The translations under genes and the position numbers were made by a program. 64,000 nt of DNA, from NCBI GenBank assembly GCA_963733945.1, contig CAVTFD010000040.1:124001-188000 (forward strand). The letters are read 5' to 3'. The notes beneath the pieces were generated by a model. It saw nothing but the letters and a program-made list of their open reading frames with translations, was not told the origin of the DNA and searched no databases. The stretch comes from AP-15 sp963733945. GTDB taxonomy: Bacteria; Pseudomonadota; Alphaproteobacteria; ATCC43930; CGMCC-115725. Position 1 is the stretch's first letter. Each line of letters begins with the position of its first letter. Below, piece by piece: positions 45,621 to 54,980 of this stretch.

Positions 45621-46271
45621 ATGGAAATGACGGGCGAATTTCGCATCCCGGCGCCGCGCGAGCGCGTCTGGCAAGGGCTCAACGACCCTGAGATTCTGAA
45701 GCAGGCGATCCCTGGCTGCCAGACGATCGAAAAGGTCTCGGACACCGAATTTGTCGCCAAGGTTGTTGCCAAGGTCGGACCGGTCAAGGCGACATTCGGC
45801 GGCAAGGTCAATTTGACCGACCTCGACCCGCCGAAGGCCTACACGATCTCGGGGGAAGGCACCGGCGGCGTCGCGGGGTTCGCGAAGGGCAGCGCGAAGG
45901 TCCACCTCGACGCGGACGGCAGTGAAGCGACCGTGCTCCATTACGAGGTTCAGGCCCATGTCGGCGGCAAGCTCGCGCAGATCGGCTCGCGCCTGATCGA
46001 CGCCACCTCGCGCAAGATGGCGGATGATTTTTTCGCCCACTTCGCCGCGGTGGTGGCGCCCGAGCAGGAGTCGCCCCAGTCCAACGGCGCGGCCGGCGAG
46101 GCGGTGCAGATGGCGCCGGTCGCCGTCGAGCCGACGCCGGCCGAGCGCGGAACCGCGACTGCCGGCAGCCCCCCCACCCGCAGGTTGTCGCCGGCAGTTT
46201 GGGTCACTGGGCTGACCGCGGTCGTCGCCCTGATGCTCTATTACTTTACCCGTAACGGCGGGGTGCGCTAG
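45621..46271 (+). CDS. coxG: CoxG-like SRPBCC membrane protein
   Basis: 216 residues. The first 145 are the CoxG/SRPBCC fold (MEMTGEFRIPAPRERVWQGLNDPEILKQAIPGC, GSAKVHLDADG), then a Pro/Ala-rich linker and one C-terminal membrane anchor. In carboxydotrophs CoxG tethers the CO dehydrogenase to the membrane. AGGAAAGGA precedes the ATG. It leads the molybdenum hydroxylase genes. Confidence 0.88.
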   Translation: MEMTGEFRIPAPRERVWQGLNDPEILKQAIPGCQTIEKVSDTEFVAKVVAKVGPVKATFGGKVNLTDLDPPKAYTISGEGTGGVAGFAKGSAKVHLDADGSEATVLHYEVQAHVGGKLAQIGSRLIDATSRKMADDFFAHFAAVVAPEQESPQSNGAAGEAVQMAPVAVEPTPAERGTATAGSPPTRRLSPAVWVTGLTAVVALMLYYFTRNGGVR

Positions 46272-46291
46272 CCAAGGCGGCGGCATCCTGG

Positions 46292-46312
46292 AACGCCTTG
46301 ACCTAAGGCGTT
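46292..46312 (+). terminator. Hairpin between coxG and coxS
   Basis: AACGCCTT and AAGGCGTT form a perfect 8-bp stem with a five-base loop, 20 bases after the coxG stop. The downstream sequence is TCC, not a T run, so this may be a processing or stability element rather than a terminator. Confidence 0.4.
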
Positions 46313-46383
46313 TCCGGGAACAAAACTCCGGAGGGCAGCCGCCGCGCGCTGACGGCGATGATTTGTGATCCAGGGAGGGTTCG

Positions 46384-46893
46384 ATGCAAAAGACGGTGAG
46401 CCTCACCGTGAATGGAAAGCCGGTTTCGGCGACGGTCGAGGGCCGCACCCTCTTGGTGCAATTACTGCGCGAACACCTCGGGCTGACCGGGACCCACGTC
46501 GGCTGCGACACCAGCCAATGCGGCGCCTGCGTCGTGCATGTCGACGGCGAGGCGGTCAAGTCTTGCACGCTCTTGGCGCTGCAGGCCGAGGGCCGCTCGG
46601 TGCTGACGATCGAAGGGGTAGCGACGGGCGACACGCTGCACCCGATGCAGGAGGCGTTTCGCAACAACCACGCGCTCCAATGCGGGTTCTGCACCCCCGG
46701 CATGGTCATGAGCGCGCTCGACCTGGTCAAGAACAACCCCAATCCGACCGAGCGCGAGATCCGCGAATATCTCGAGGGCAATCTCTGTCGCTGCACCGGC
46801 TATCACAACATCGTCCTGGCGATCGCCGAGGGGGCGGCGGTGATGCGCGGCGAGGCGCCGCCAGCCAATGTCCATGGGGCGGCGGCGGAGTAG
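46384..46893 (+). CDS. coxS: Molybdenum hydroxylase [2Fe-2S] subunit (CoxS-like)
   Basis: 169 residues. N-terminal plant-ferredoxin-type cluster (GCDTSQCGACVVHVDG, then SCTLLAL) and C-terminal helical cluster domain (QCGFCTPGMVM, NLCRCTGYHNI). It carries electrons from the molybdenum site to FAD. GGAGGG lies upstream of the ATG. Followed by coxL after four bases. Confidence 0.93.
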   Translation: MQKTVSLTVNGKPVSATVEGRTLLVQLLREHLGLTGTHVGCDTSQCGACVVHVDGEAVKSCTLLALQAEGRSVLTIEGVATGDTLHPMQEAFRNNHALQCGFCTPGMVMSALDLVKNNPNPTEREIREYLEGNLCRCTGYHNIVLAIAEGAAVMRGEAPPANVHGAAAE

Positions 46894-46897
46894 GCCG

Positions 46898-49273
46898 ATG
46901 ACTACGGTCGGAACGCCGGTCCGGCGGCGTGAGGATTACCGCTTCCTGACCGGGCAAGGCACCTACACCGACGACATCGACCGTCCGCACCAGCTCCACG
47001 CCTATATCCTGCGCAGCCCGCATGCGCATGCGGGGATCCCCGGGATCGACACTTCTGCGGCGGCGTCAGCGCCTGGAGTGGCGGCAATCTATACCGGCAA
47101 GGACATGGCGACCGACGGCGTTGGCGGGCTGCCCTGCGGCTGGCAGATTCATTCCAAAGATGGCTCGCCGATGGCCGAGCCCCCGCACCCGCCGCTCGCG
47201 GTCGACCGAGTGCGGCACGTCGGCGACCCGGTCGCGGTGGTCATCGCGGAAACCCTGGCTCAGGCTCGCGAGGCCGCCGAACAGTTGCGCGTCGATTATG
47301 TCGAGGAGCCCTCAGTCGTCGATCCGGCCGAGGCGCTAAAGCCGGGCGCGCCGCAAGTCTTCGCCGAAGCGCCGGGCAATCTCTGCTACGATTGGCATCT
47401 GGGCGACCTCGCTGCGGTCGATGCGGGCTTCGCCAAGGCGGCTCGGGTCGTCAAGCTCGACCTCGTAAACAACCGGCTGGTGCCCAACGCGATGGAGCCG
47501 CGCGCGGCGATCGGCGAATACGACCGAGCCACCGGCGACTACACGCTCTATACGACCAGCCAGAATCCGCATGTGATCCGCCTGTTGATGGGCGCCTTTG
47601 TATTGCACATCCCCGAGGCAAAGCTGCGGGTGGTCGCCCCTGATGTCGGCGGCGGCTTCGGCTCGAAGATCTATCATTACGCCGAAGAGGCGATCGTGAC
47701 CTGGGCTGCCGGCAAGGTGCGCCGGCCGGTCAAATGGACCGCCGAGCGTTCTGAGAGCTTCATGTCCGACGCGCATGGCCGCGACCACGTGACCCATGTG
47801 GAGCTGGCGCTCGACGCCCAGGCGAAGTTCCTGGCGCTCAAAGTTTCGACGATCGCCAATATGGGCGGCTATCTGTCGACCTTCGCGCCGTGCATTCCAA
47901 CCTATCTCTACGGCACTTTGCTGGCCGGCACCTACACGACGCCGGCGATCTATGTCGAGACCAAGGCGGCGTTCACCCACACCGTCCCGGTCGACGCCTA
48001 TCGCGGCGCCGGTCGGCCCGAGGCGACGTTTCTGCTCGAACGCATCGTCGATCTCGCCGCCGACGAGATCGGCATGGACCCGGCCGAATTGCGCCGCCGC
48101 AACTTCATCCCCGCCGACGCGTATCCCTACCAGACCCCGGTCGCGCTGCAATACGACAGCGGCGATTACGGGACGACCCTGGAACTGGCGCTGAAAGCGG
48201 CGGATTATGCCGGCTTCGAGGGACGGCGCCGCGAGGCGATGGCGCGCGGCAAGCTGCGCGGCATCGGCATCGCCACCTATATCGAAGCCTGTGGCATCGC
48301 CCCCTCGGCCGTGGTCGGCTCTTTGGGCGCGCGCGCTGGCCTCTACGAAAGTGCCGCTGTCAGGGTCCATCCGACCGGCAGCGTGTCGATCCTGACCGGC
48401 TCGCACAGCCACGGCCAGGGGCACGAGACGACATTCTCGCAGTTGGTCGCCGACCGGCTCGGCATCCCGATCGAGAGCGTCGAAATCGTCCATGGCGACA
48501 CCGCCAAGATCCCTTACGGCATGGGCACTTATGGATCGCGCTCGCTGGCGGTCGGCGGCTCGGCGATCGTCAAGGCGATGGACAAGGTGGTCGCCAAGGG
48601 CCGCAAGATCGCCGCGCACCTGCTTGAAGCCGCCGAGGCCGATGTCGAGTTCACCGACGGCAAGTTCAGCGTCGCCGGCACCGACCGCTCGAAGAGCTTT
48701 GGCGAGGTGGCGCTGACCGCCTATGTGCCGCACAACTACCCTGAGGATCTGGAGCCGGGACTGGACGAGACCTCGTTTTACGACCCGAAGAACTTTACCT
48801 ATCCATCGGGCGCGCACATCGCCGAAGTCGAGATCGACCCCGAAACCGGGCAAGTCGTGGTTGTCAACTTTACCGCGAGCGATGATTTCGGCCGCATCGT
48901 CAATCCGATGATCGTCGCCGGCCAGGTCCATGGCGGGCTGGCCCAAGGCATCGGCCAGGCCTTGCTCGAAGGCTGCGTCTACGACAAGGAGACCGGCCAG
49001 CTGTTGACCGGCTCCTACAACGACTATGCGATGCCGCGCGCCGACGATCTGCCGGCCTTTGCGCTGTCGACCAACGTGACCCTGTGCACGCACAACCCGC
49101 TCGGCGTCAAAGGCTGCGGCGAGGCCGGGGCGATCGGCGCTCCGGCGGCGATCACCAACGCCCTCGTCGATGCGCTGAAACCGCTCGGGGTTCGGCATTT
49201 CGACATGCCTGCAACCCCCGAAAAACTGTGGCGCGTGATCCAACAGCACCGCCAGCCGCTCGCTGCGGAATAG
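46898..49273 (+). CDS. coxL: Molybdenum hydroxylase large subunit (form II CoxL-like)
   Basis: 791 residues, binds molybdopterin cytosine dinucleotide. VAPDVGGGFGSK and the C-terminal GVKGCGEAGAIGAP, with the conserved catalytic Glu, are typical of the xanthine dehydrogenase family. The active-site loop reads DAYRGAGRPEA: AYRGAGR marks form II, while true aerobic CO dehydrogenases (form I) have AYxCSFR. CO oxidation is therefore not supported and the substrate is open. ATG 46898 leaves a four-base gap after coxS; the longer frame from 46868 overlaps it. Confidence 0.92.
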   Translation: MTTVGTPVRRREDYRFLTGQGTYTDDIDRPHQLHAYILRSPHAHAGIPGIDTSAAASAPGVAAIYTGKDMATDGVGGLPCGWQIHSKDGSPMAEPPHPPLAVDRVRHVGDPVAVVIAETLAQAREAAEQLRVDYVEEPSVVDPAEALKPGAPQVFAEAPGNLCYDWHLGDLAAVDAGFAKAARVVKLDLVNNRLVPNAMEPRAAIGEYDRATGDYTLYTTSQNPHVIRLLMGAFVLHIPEAKLRVVAPDVGGGFGSKIYHYAEEAIVTWAAGKVRRPVKWTAERSESFMSDAHGRDHVTHVELALDAQAKFLALKVSTIANMGGYLSTFAPCIPTYLYGTLLAGTYTTPAIYVETKAAFTHTVPVDAYRGAGRPEATFLLERIVDLAADEIGMDPAELRRRNFIPADAYPYQTPVALQYDSGDYGTTLELALKAADYAGFEGRRREAMARGKLRGIGIATYIEACGIAPSAVVGSLGARAGLYESAAVRVHPTGSVSILTGSHSHGQGHETTFSQLVADRLGIPIESVEIVHGDTAKIPYGMGTYGSRSLAVGGSAIVKAMDKVVAKGRKIAAHLLEAAEADVEFTDGKFSVAGTDRSKSFGEVALTAYVPHNYPEDLEPGLDETSFYDPKNFTYPSGAHIAEVEIDPETGQVVVVNFTASDDFGRIVNPMIVAGQVHGGLAQGIGQALLEGCVYDKETGQLLTGSYNDYAMPRADDLPAFALSTNVTLCTHNPLGVKGCGEAGAIGAPAAITNALVDALKPLGVRHFDMPATPEKLWRVIQQHRQPLAAE

Positions 49274-49316
49274 GGAGAGCGTTCCAAGCATTCGATCTCA
49301 ACGCAACCGTCACCGT

Positions 49317-49409
49317 CGTCATGGCCGGGCTTGACCCGGCCATCCACGCCCCCCCGGTGCGAGCAGATGAGGGCTTCGTGGATGCCCGGAACAAGTCCGG
49401 GCCTGACGG
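49317..49409. repeat. REP-like inverted repeat between coxL and coxM
   Basis: Arms at 49317-49348 and 49377-49409 are near-complementary (CGTCATGGCCGGG... and ...GTCCGGGCCTGACGG) around a 28-base centre. The type, GTCATGGCCGGGCTTGACCCGGCCATCCACG, is a common dispersed palindrome of soil alphaproteobacteria. It lies inside an operon, so it may shape the mRNA between coxL and coxM. Confidence 0.75.
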
Positions 49410-49436
49410 TCAGACAGGACACCCGGGAGAGCAGCG

Positions 49437-50231
49437 ATGTACGAATTCACCTATCACAAGCCTGCGAGCCTCGACGAGATCGCGAACTTCCTCGGCGCCA
49501 ACGAGGAAGCCAAGCTCGTCGCCGGCGGCATGACTCTGATCCCGACCTTAAAGCTGCGTCTCGCTAAACCATCGGATCTCGTTGATCTCGCGGCGATCCC
49601 GTCCTTGCGAGGCATTACCGATGCCGGCGACGCGATCGTGATCGGGGCGATGACGCGGCATGCCGAGGTCAACCGCTCGCCGGTCGTCAAACAGGGGATC
49701 CCGGCCTTGGCGGCGATGGCCGGGATGATCGGAGACCCGGCGGTGCGCAACCGCGGCACGATCGGCGGCTCGATCTCGAACAACGACCCGGCGGCCGATT
49801 ATCCGGCAGCGCTCGTCGCACTCGGCGCCACCGTGCATACGACCAAGCGCGAGATCCCGGCCGAAACCTTTTTCACCGGCATGTTCGAAACGGCGCTCGA
49901 ACCGTCCGAGATCGTCACCTCGGTCAGGTTCCCGAAAACGCCAAGCGCCAACTACCAGAAATTCAAGAACCCGGCCTCGCGCTATGCGATCGTCGGCGTC
50001 TTTGTCGCCCGCACCCCAGGTGGCGTCCGCGTCGCGGTAACCGGCGCCGGCCCCCGCGTGTTCCGCGTCCCCGCGATGGAGACAGCACTCGCCGCCTCCT
50101 TCACCCCCGACGCGATCAAGGACATCGCCATCCCCGACACGGGTCTCAATTCCGACATCCACGCGTCAGCCGAATACCGCGCGCATCTCGTCGGCGTCAT
50201 GGCGCGCCGCGCCGTCGCCGCCTGCGGGTAG
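49437..50231 (+). CDS. coxM: Molybdenum hydroxylase FAD subunit (CoxM-like)
   Basis: 264 residues of the CO dehydrogenase/xanthine dehydrogenase medium subunit. FAD-binding motifs AGGMTLIPTLKLRL and RGTIGGSISNNDPAADYPAAL are intact. It passes electrons from the iron-sulphur subunit to the acceptor. Gene order here is G-S-L-M; in carboxydotrophs it is M-S-L. The 163-base gap from coxL holds a palindromic repeat. Confidence 0.92.
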   Translation: MYEFTYHKPASLDEIANFLGANEEAKLVAGGMTLIPTLKLRLAKPSDLVDLAAIPSLRGITDAGDAIVIGAMTRHAEVNRSPVVKQGIPALAAMAGMIGDPAVRNRGTIGGSISNNDPAADYPAALVALGATVHTTKREIPAETFFTGMFETALEPSEIVTSVRFPKTPSANYQKFKNPASRYAIVGVFVARTPGGVRVAVTGAGPRVFRVPAMETALAASFTPDAIKDIAIPDTGLNSDIHASAEYRAHLVGVMARRAVAACG

Positions 50232-50278
50232 GCCTCACAACACCCCGCAAAGCCAGGCGGCTGCGCGCGGCCGCCTGG

Positions 50279-51613
50279 TCAGACCCCGTGATATTCGGCC
50301 GAGATGTCCTTGCCGGTATAGTCCGTCAGGAGCGAAGTCGCGGCGATGCCGATTACGGCACAAGCAAGGATGTACAGGGCGATTGGTTGGCTCGTATGGA
50401 AGGCGGCGAGCAGCGCCGTCGCGATGAACGGCGACGGGCCGCCGGCAATGATCGAGGCTAGCTGGTAGCCGAGCGAGCTGCCGCTGTAGCGCAGCCGGGG
50501 CGAGAAGCTTTCCGCGATCAGCGCCGCTTCGGGGCCGTACATCGTCATAATCGGCAGTCCCGACACCGCGATGGCGATAAAGATCAACGCCGGCACTCTG
50601 GTGTCGAGCATGGCGAAGTAAACGAAGCCGAACACCGCAACAAACACGCAACCGATTATGTACATGCGCTTGCGGCCGACGCGATCCGACAGATGCCCGG
50701 CACACGTCACCCAGAGAAAGCTGAGAACGGCGGAGGCGAGCACGGCGATCAACAGAAAATTGCGCGACGCGCCCAGCACCGTCGTCCCGTAAGTGAAGAC
50801 GAAAGCGCCAAAGATGTAGCCGGGCGCTTGCTCCGGCATCCGCAACAAGGCGGTCAGCGCGACCTGTTTGGGCTGGCGTTTGAGCACTTCGAGCACCGGT
50901 ACGCGTTCGACGCGCTCTTCGTCGAGCACCTTCTGGAAGACCGGGGTCTCGAGAATGCCAAGCCGGATCCACAGCCCGACCGCGACCATGACGATGCTGA
51001 TCAAGAAGGGGATGCGCCAACCCCAGGTCAGGAACTGGTCGCCGGAAAGCCAACTGAACACCAGCACCGCCAGATTGGCCAGAAAGAACCCGGCCGGCGC
51101 CCCGAATTGCGGCCACGACGAGATGAAGCCGCGATGCTTATTGGTTTGCGCCCACTCCATCGCCAGCAGCACCGAGCCGCCCCATTCGCCGCCCACCCCG
51201 ATGCCTTGGATCAACCGGATGATGGTCAACAACACGGCGCCCCAGACGCCGATGCTCGCGTAGCTCGGGACGAGACCCACCGCGACGGTGGCCAGACCAG
51301 TCACCAGCAAGGTCACGATCAACGTTGCCTTGCGCCCGATGCGATCGCCCCAGTGGCCGAATATCGCCGCGCCGATCGGCCGGCCGACAAAACCGATGAA
51401 AAAAACGCCGAACGCCTGCAGCACCCCGATCAGCGGGGAAGATCCGGGGAAAAAAAGCTTGCCAAAGACCAGCGCGGTCACCTGGCCGTAGAGCAGGAAG
51501 TCGTACCACTCGATCGTGGTGCCCACCGTGCTGGCAATCATGGCGCGGCGCAAATGCGCGCGATGCTCGCTGTCGGAAAGCCCGCTGCCAGCGGCCATTT
51601 CAGCTGTAGTCAT
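50279..51613 (-). CDS. MHS-type MFS transporter (second of tandem pair)
   Basis: 444 residues, 12 membrane segments, of the metabolite:H+ symporter type (KgtP/ShiA-like): IASTVGTTIEWYDFLLYG, GRPIGAAIFGHWGDRIGRKATL, GIGVGGEWGGSVLLAMEW and HLSDRVGRKRMY. GGGGGAAAC precedes the ATG. It is highly similar along its length to the carrier encoded just upstream. The substrate, probably an organic acid, cannot be read from sequence. Confidence 0.87.
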   Translation of the reverse strand: MTTAEMAAGSGLSDSEHRAHLRRAMIASTVGTTIEWYDFLLYGQVTALVFGKLFFPGSSPLIGVLQAFGVFFIGFVGRPIGAAIFGHWGDRIGRKATLIVTLLVTGLATVAVGLVPSYASIGVWGAVLLTIIRLIQGIGVGGEWGGSVLLAMEWAQTNKHRGFISSWPQFGAPAGFFLANLAVLVFSWLSGDQFLTWGWRIPFLISIVMVAVGLWIRLGILETPVFQKVLDEERVERVPVLEVLKRQPKQVALTALLRMPEQAPGYIFGAFVFTYGTTVLGASRNFLLIAVLASAVLSFLWVTCAGHLSDRVGRKRMYIIGCVFVAVFGFVYFAMLDTRVPALIFIAIAVSGLPIMTMYGPEAALIAESFSPRLRYSGSSLGYQLASIIAGGPSPFIATALLAAFHTSQPIALYILACAVIGIAATSLLTDYTGKDISAEYHGV

Positions 51614-51774
51614 TTTGTTTCCCCCTTACTGCCGGGCAATTTACACATGCCCGTTGTTGCTCCTCCCGGCATGCAATGCAGCCGGCGTCGCTTCATTCCG
51701 CAATAAGGTTAGCAGCGGCAGAGAGCTCTGCCAACCGCGCCGCGCATTGCCTGCGCGGAAATACGCGGTCTCGA

Positions 51775-53100
51775 TCAAACCGCGTCGTATTCGGCCGAAA
51801 TGTCGCGATTGGTATAGTCTGGCAGCAGCGCCGCCGAGACCAGGCTGATGATCGCACAGACCAGGATGTAGACCGCGATCGCATAGCCGGACTTGAAAGA
51901 TGCGAACAATGCCGTCGCGATCAGCGGCGCCGGACCGCCGGCGATGACCGAAGCCAATTGATAGCCGAGCGAAGCGCCGCTGTAGCGCAACCGGCCGGTG
52001 AAGCATTCCGCGATCAGCGCCGCCTGCGGGCCGTACATCATGTCGTGCGGGACCAACGACAGGAAGATGGCGAGAAAGATCCAACCTGGCACCATCGTGT
52101 CGAGCAAGGCGAAATAGACGAAACCGAACACCCCCATCGTCACCGCGCCGATCAGATACATGCGCTTGCGCCCGATGCGGTCCGACAGGTGGCCGGCATA
52201 GGGGATGGTGAAGAACGACAGGACCGAGGCGGTCAGCACCGCGATCAGCAGCAGATCGCGCGAGCTGTGCAGAATTGTCGTCCCATAGGTGAAGACAAAC
52301 GCCGTGAAGATGTAGAACGGCGCCTGCTCACCCATCCGCGCCAGCGCGGTCAGGATGATCTCTCGCGGCTGGCGCTTGACCACTTCGAGCACCGGCACGC
52401 GTTCGACGCGGTCTTCGGCGACGAGCCGGGAAAAGGCCGGGGTTTCGAGGATCCCGAGCCGGATGTAGAGGCCGACCCCGACCAGGATAATGCTCAGAAC
52501 GAAGGGGATGCGCCAACCCCACGTAATGAATTGCGGGCCGGAGATAGCGCTGAACGCCAGCACCGCGAGGTTGGCCAGAAACAGCCCTGCCGGCACGCCG
52601 AATTGCGGCCATGACGCGATAAAGCCGCGATGGGTGTTGGTCCGCGCCCACTCCATCGACATCAAGACCGATCCGCCCCACTCGCCGCCGACCCCGATCC
52701 CCTGCACGGTCCGCAGGATCGTCAGGATGACCGCGCCCCAGATGCCGATCCGCGCATAGCCCGGGACGAAGGCCACCAGAAAGGTCGCGATTCCCATCAG
52801 CAACAAGGTCGCGATCAGCGCTGCCTTGCGCCCGATGCGGTCGCCGTAATGACCGAAGATGGCAGCGCCGACCGGGCGGGCGACAAAGCCCACGGCGTAG
52901 ATCGCAAAGACCTGTAGGGTGCCAACCAGCGGATCGGAGCCCGGGAAATACAGCTTGGCGAAGACGAGCCCGGTCACCGTGCCGTAGATGAAGAAATCGT
53001 ACCACTCGATGGTCGTCCCGATCGTGCTGGCGATCACCGCGCGCCGCAATTGCCGGCGATGTTCCAATACCGGCAGCGCGCCGGTGTCGATGGCCGTCAT
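51775..53100 (-). CDS. MHS-type MFS transporter (first of tandem pair)
   Basis: 441 residues, colinear with the neighbour at 50279: IASTIGTTIEWYDFFIYG, ARPVGAAIFGHYGDRIGRKAAL, GIGVGGEWGGSVLMSMEWARTN and the end DYTNRDISAEYDAV against DYTGKDISAEYHGV. ATG 53100 is used because GGGAGG is seven bases upstream; the ATG two codons earlier is too close. The pair probably arose by tandem duplication. Confidence 0.87.
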   Translation of the reverse strand: MTAIDTGALPVLEHRRQLRRAVIASTIGTTIEWYDFFIYGTVTGLVFAKLYFPGSDPLVGTLQVFAIYAVGFVARPVGAAIFGHYGDRIGRKAALIATLLLMGIATFLVAFVPGYARIGIWGAVILTILRTVQGIGVGGEWGGSVLMSMEWARTNTHRGFIASWPQFGVPAGLFLANLAVLAFSAISGPQFITWGWRIPFVLSIILVGVGLYIRLGILETPAFSRLVAEDRVERVPVLEVVKRQPREIILTALARMGEQAPFYIFTAFVFTYGTTILHSSRDLLLIAVLTASVLSFFTIPYAGHLSDRIGRKRMYLIGAVTMGVFGFVYFALLDTMVPGWIFLAIFLSLVPHDMMYGPQAALIAECFTGRLRYSGASLGYQLASVIAGGPAPLIATALFASFKSGYAIAVYILVCAIISLVSAALLPDYTNRDISAEYDAV

Positions 53101-53257
53101 CGCCATTCCTCCCAAGTTTTCAGCAGCTGCTCTTTGGATGGCAGGCCGCTGGGCGGATGCTACTCCACCGTTGCGCCGGCGCAAGACATCCGCGCGCGGG
53201 TCTCAGCCAGCGGGAACCAGCAAGGCGATGGCGCCCATGACCGACACCCCGCCCCTT

Positions 53258-53788
53258 TTATCCGCCGCCATTTACCCCAAAGAGGCTGGTCGGGAGTCCC
53301 AACTTGAAGTTCAGGAGGTACGAAGTAGTGCATGTTGAAGACGAGGGTCCAGGCCCCTGCGAGCTGGTCCTCGTTTCCAAAGTGATCGTGAACGAGGAAG
53401 CGTTGTAGGCGGTGAACGCAAGCGAAAAAGTTGTGTCCTTCGTTACCGCGGCCGGTGGCAGCAGGTAGCTAAGGGTTCCCCTCCAAACGCTCCCACTAAA
53501 AGTGTTCATTGGTGGGAACTGATAAACAACGGCGGCTTCCGAGGCGGTCGGCGGCAGGATGACGATCGTGAAGTTCTTCCCCTTGCCCTGAACGCCAGGG
53601 AAGTATGAATAACCTTGAATTGACGTGCCTTTCGCTACGCAGGTGGCACTGGCGCTGGCAGTAAGGGCTGTCACTTTGCCGGACATGACATAGGAGCCGC
53701 CCTGCGGTTCGGTAGCGGCATCGGATACGGTGCTGAAGCCAACCGCCGCTACCATAGCAGCAAGAAAAAATGAACTTGCTTCGCGCAT
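53258..53788 (-). CDS. Secreted hypothetical protein
   Basis: 176 residues with a clear signal peptide (SFFLAAMVAAVGFSTVSDA) and a strong GGAGGGG ribosome-binding site. The mature part is Ser/Thr/Gly-rich, beta-strand-like, with two Cys (TCVAKG, STCTTS) that could form a disulphide. No known domain. Confidence 0.6.
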   Translation of the reverse strand: MREASSFFLAAMVAAVGFSTVSDAATEPQGGSYVMSGKVTALTASASATCVAKGTSIQGYSYFPGVQGKGKNFTIVILPPTASEAAVVYQFPPMNTFSGSVWRGTLSYLLPPAAVTKDTTFSLAFTAYNASSFTITLETRTSSQGPGPSSSTCTTSYLLNFKLGLPTSLFGVNGGG

Positions 53789-53904
53789 TTTCCCCTCCCC
53801 AGCGAAAAGTTCTTCTCCCGCCAGTTTTAATTAGCGGGGATTGATCCATTTGTCAACGAAGCGTGGCCAATTCGTGTCAAAATGAAGGCGGAAATGGGCG
53901 AGGC

Positions 53905-54123
53905 TCAGCTGGCGACCACCAGTAAGGCGATGCCGCCGACGATGAAGACCCCGCCCGCAACGACGCCGAGGGAACGATCGCCCGTGTGACCCAAATCCAC
54001 ATCCCGCGCACTGGGCGGAGTGACATGCAGAGTGGCCGCGGTGACCCAGAGCAGCAGCCCCAGGCAGGCAAAAGCCCCCGCCGCTATTTGGATGCGGGTG
54101 CGGGTCCGAGTACGCCAAATCAT
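53905..54123 (-). CDS. Small membrane protein
   Basis: 72 residues with two predicted membrane segments (about 11-30 and 52-70) joined by a polar loop, after an Arg/Thr-rich start (MIWRTRTRTR). GGGAGAG precedes ATG 54123. The layout recalls DUF3185-like small membrane proteins, but this is only a resemblance. Upstream in-frame sequence to 54282 is antisense to the next gene. Confidence 0.55.
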   Translation of the reverse strand: MIWRTRTRTRIQIAAGAFACLGLLLWVTAATLHVTPPSARDVDLGHTGDRSLGVVAGGVFIVGGIALLVVAS

Positions 54124-54247
54124 GCGAACTCTCCCTTTACATCGCCCCGGCGGCTCTTCGCAGAGTGCGGCCCACGGCACGAGATGACGGCGAGCACCGG
54201 AACCGATAGAGTGACCGCCACCCGGCAGCCTTCGAGGAGACGCAGAA

Positions 54248-54589
54248 ATGGCGTGGAAACGCATGGTGCTGCAGATCGGCATGGGGACCGATATCCGCGG
54301 CGCGGATTACACCAAGGCGGCGGTCCGTGCCCTGCGCGACGCGCTGTGGCACAACTCGTTGAGCGTCGCCGACGCAGTCGGCCTTCACGTCGACTCGATG
54401 CGGGTCGAGGTCACGATCGGCGTCCCCCATCCCGAACAGGTCGACAGGGAAGCGGTTCTGGCGGTGCTGCCGCATGGCACGGGTACGGTGCAGGTCGTCG
54501 AAGGCGGGCTCGAAATCGCCAACGATTCGGGCACCAATAAGACGGTGATTGCGAATGCCGCCGCACTCGTGCGGCTCGATGTTTCCTGA
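54248..54589 (+). CDS. Lin0512 family protein (first copy)
   Basis: 113 residues of the Lin0512/AtzG-less small protein family: VLQIGMGTDIRGADYTKAAVRALRDALWHNSL, VEVTIGVPHPEQVD and VEGGLEIAND. GAGGAGAC precedes the ATG. The function of this family is unknown. A paralog follows 11 bases later. Confidence 0.78.
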   Translation: MAWKRMVLQIGMGTDIRGADYTKAAVRALRDALWHNSLSVADAVGLHVDSMRVEVTIGVPHPEQVDREAVLAVLPHGTGTVQVVEGGLEIANDSGTNKTVIANAAALVRLDVS

Positions 54590-54600
54590 GGAGGCGACCA

Positions 54601-54954
54601 ATGCCAGCAAAGCGAGTCATTCTCGAAATGGGAACCGGCAACGATTTGCACGGCGGCGACTATACCAAGGCGGCAGTGCGCGCGGTCGTCGACGCCCTCC
54701 ATCACAGCTCGCTGCCGCTGATCCGCACTTTTGGGCTCGATGCGCACAAGATGCAGGTCGAGGTCACGATCGGGGTTCAGCACCCCGACAAGGTCGACGC
54801 CACGGCGGTCAAAGCCGCCCTGCCGCATGGCGAGGTCACGGTCAAGATCGTCAAAGGCGGGCTCGACGTCCCCGATAACGAAACCAACGACATCGCTGTC
54901 ATCGCCAGCGCCGCAATCGCCGTGCGGATGGATCTGCCGCAAGCGGGGAGCTGA
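54601..54954 (+). CDS. Lin0512 family protein (second copy)
   Basis: 117 residues, about half identical to the first copy: ILEMGTGNDLHGGDYTKAAVRAVVDALHHSSL, VEVTIGVQHPDKVD, VKGGLDVPDNE. GAGGAGG precedes the ATG. Two divergent copies in one operon suggest a heteromer. Confidence 0.78.
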   Translation: MPAKRVILEMGTGNDLHGGDYTKAAVRAVVDALHHSSLPLIRTFGLDAHKMQVEVTIGVQHPDKVDATAVKAALPHGEVTVKIVKGGLDVPDNETNDIAVIASAAIAVRMDLPQAGS

Positions 54955-54980
54955 AGCGAAACCGGCCTGCCGATCCGCGC

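Noticed and set aside
46898..49273. Aerobic CO dehydrogenase (form I)
   Set aside because: The active-site loop is AYRGAGR, the form II signature, not AYxCSFR.
47336..49291. 651-residue minus-strand open frame
   Set aside because: Lies wholly antisense to coxL, whose family motifs are intact; a shadow caused by high GC at third positions.
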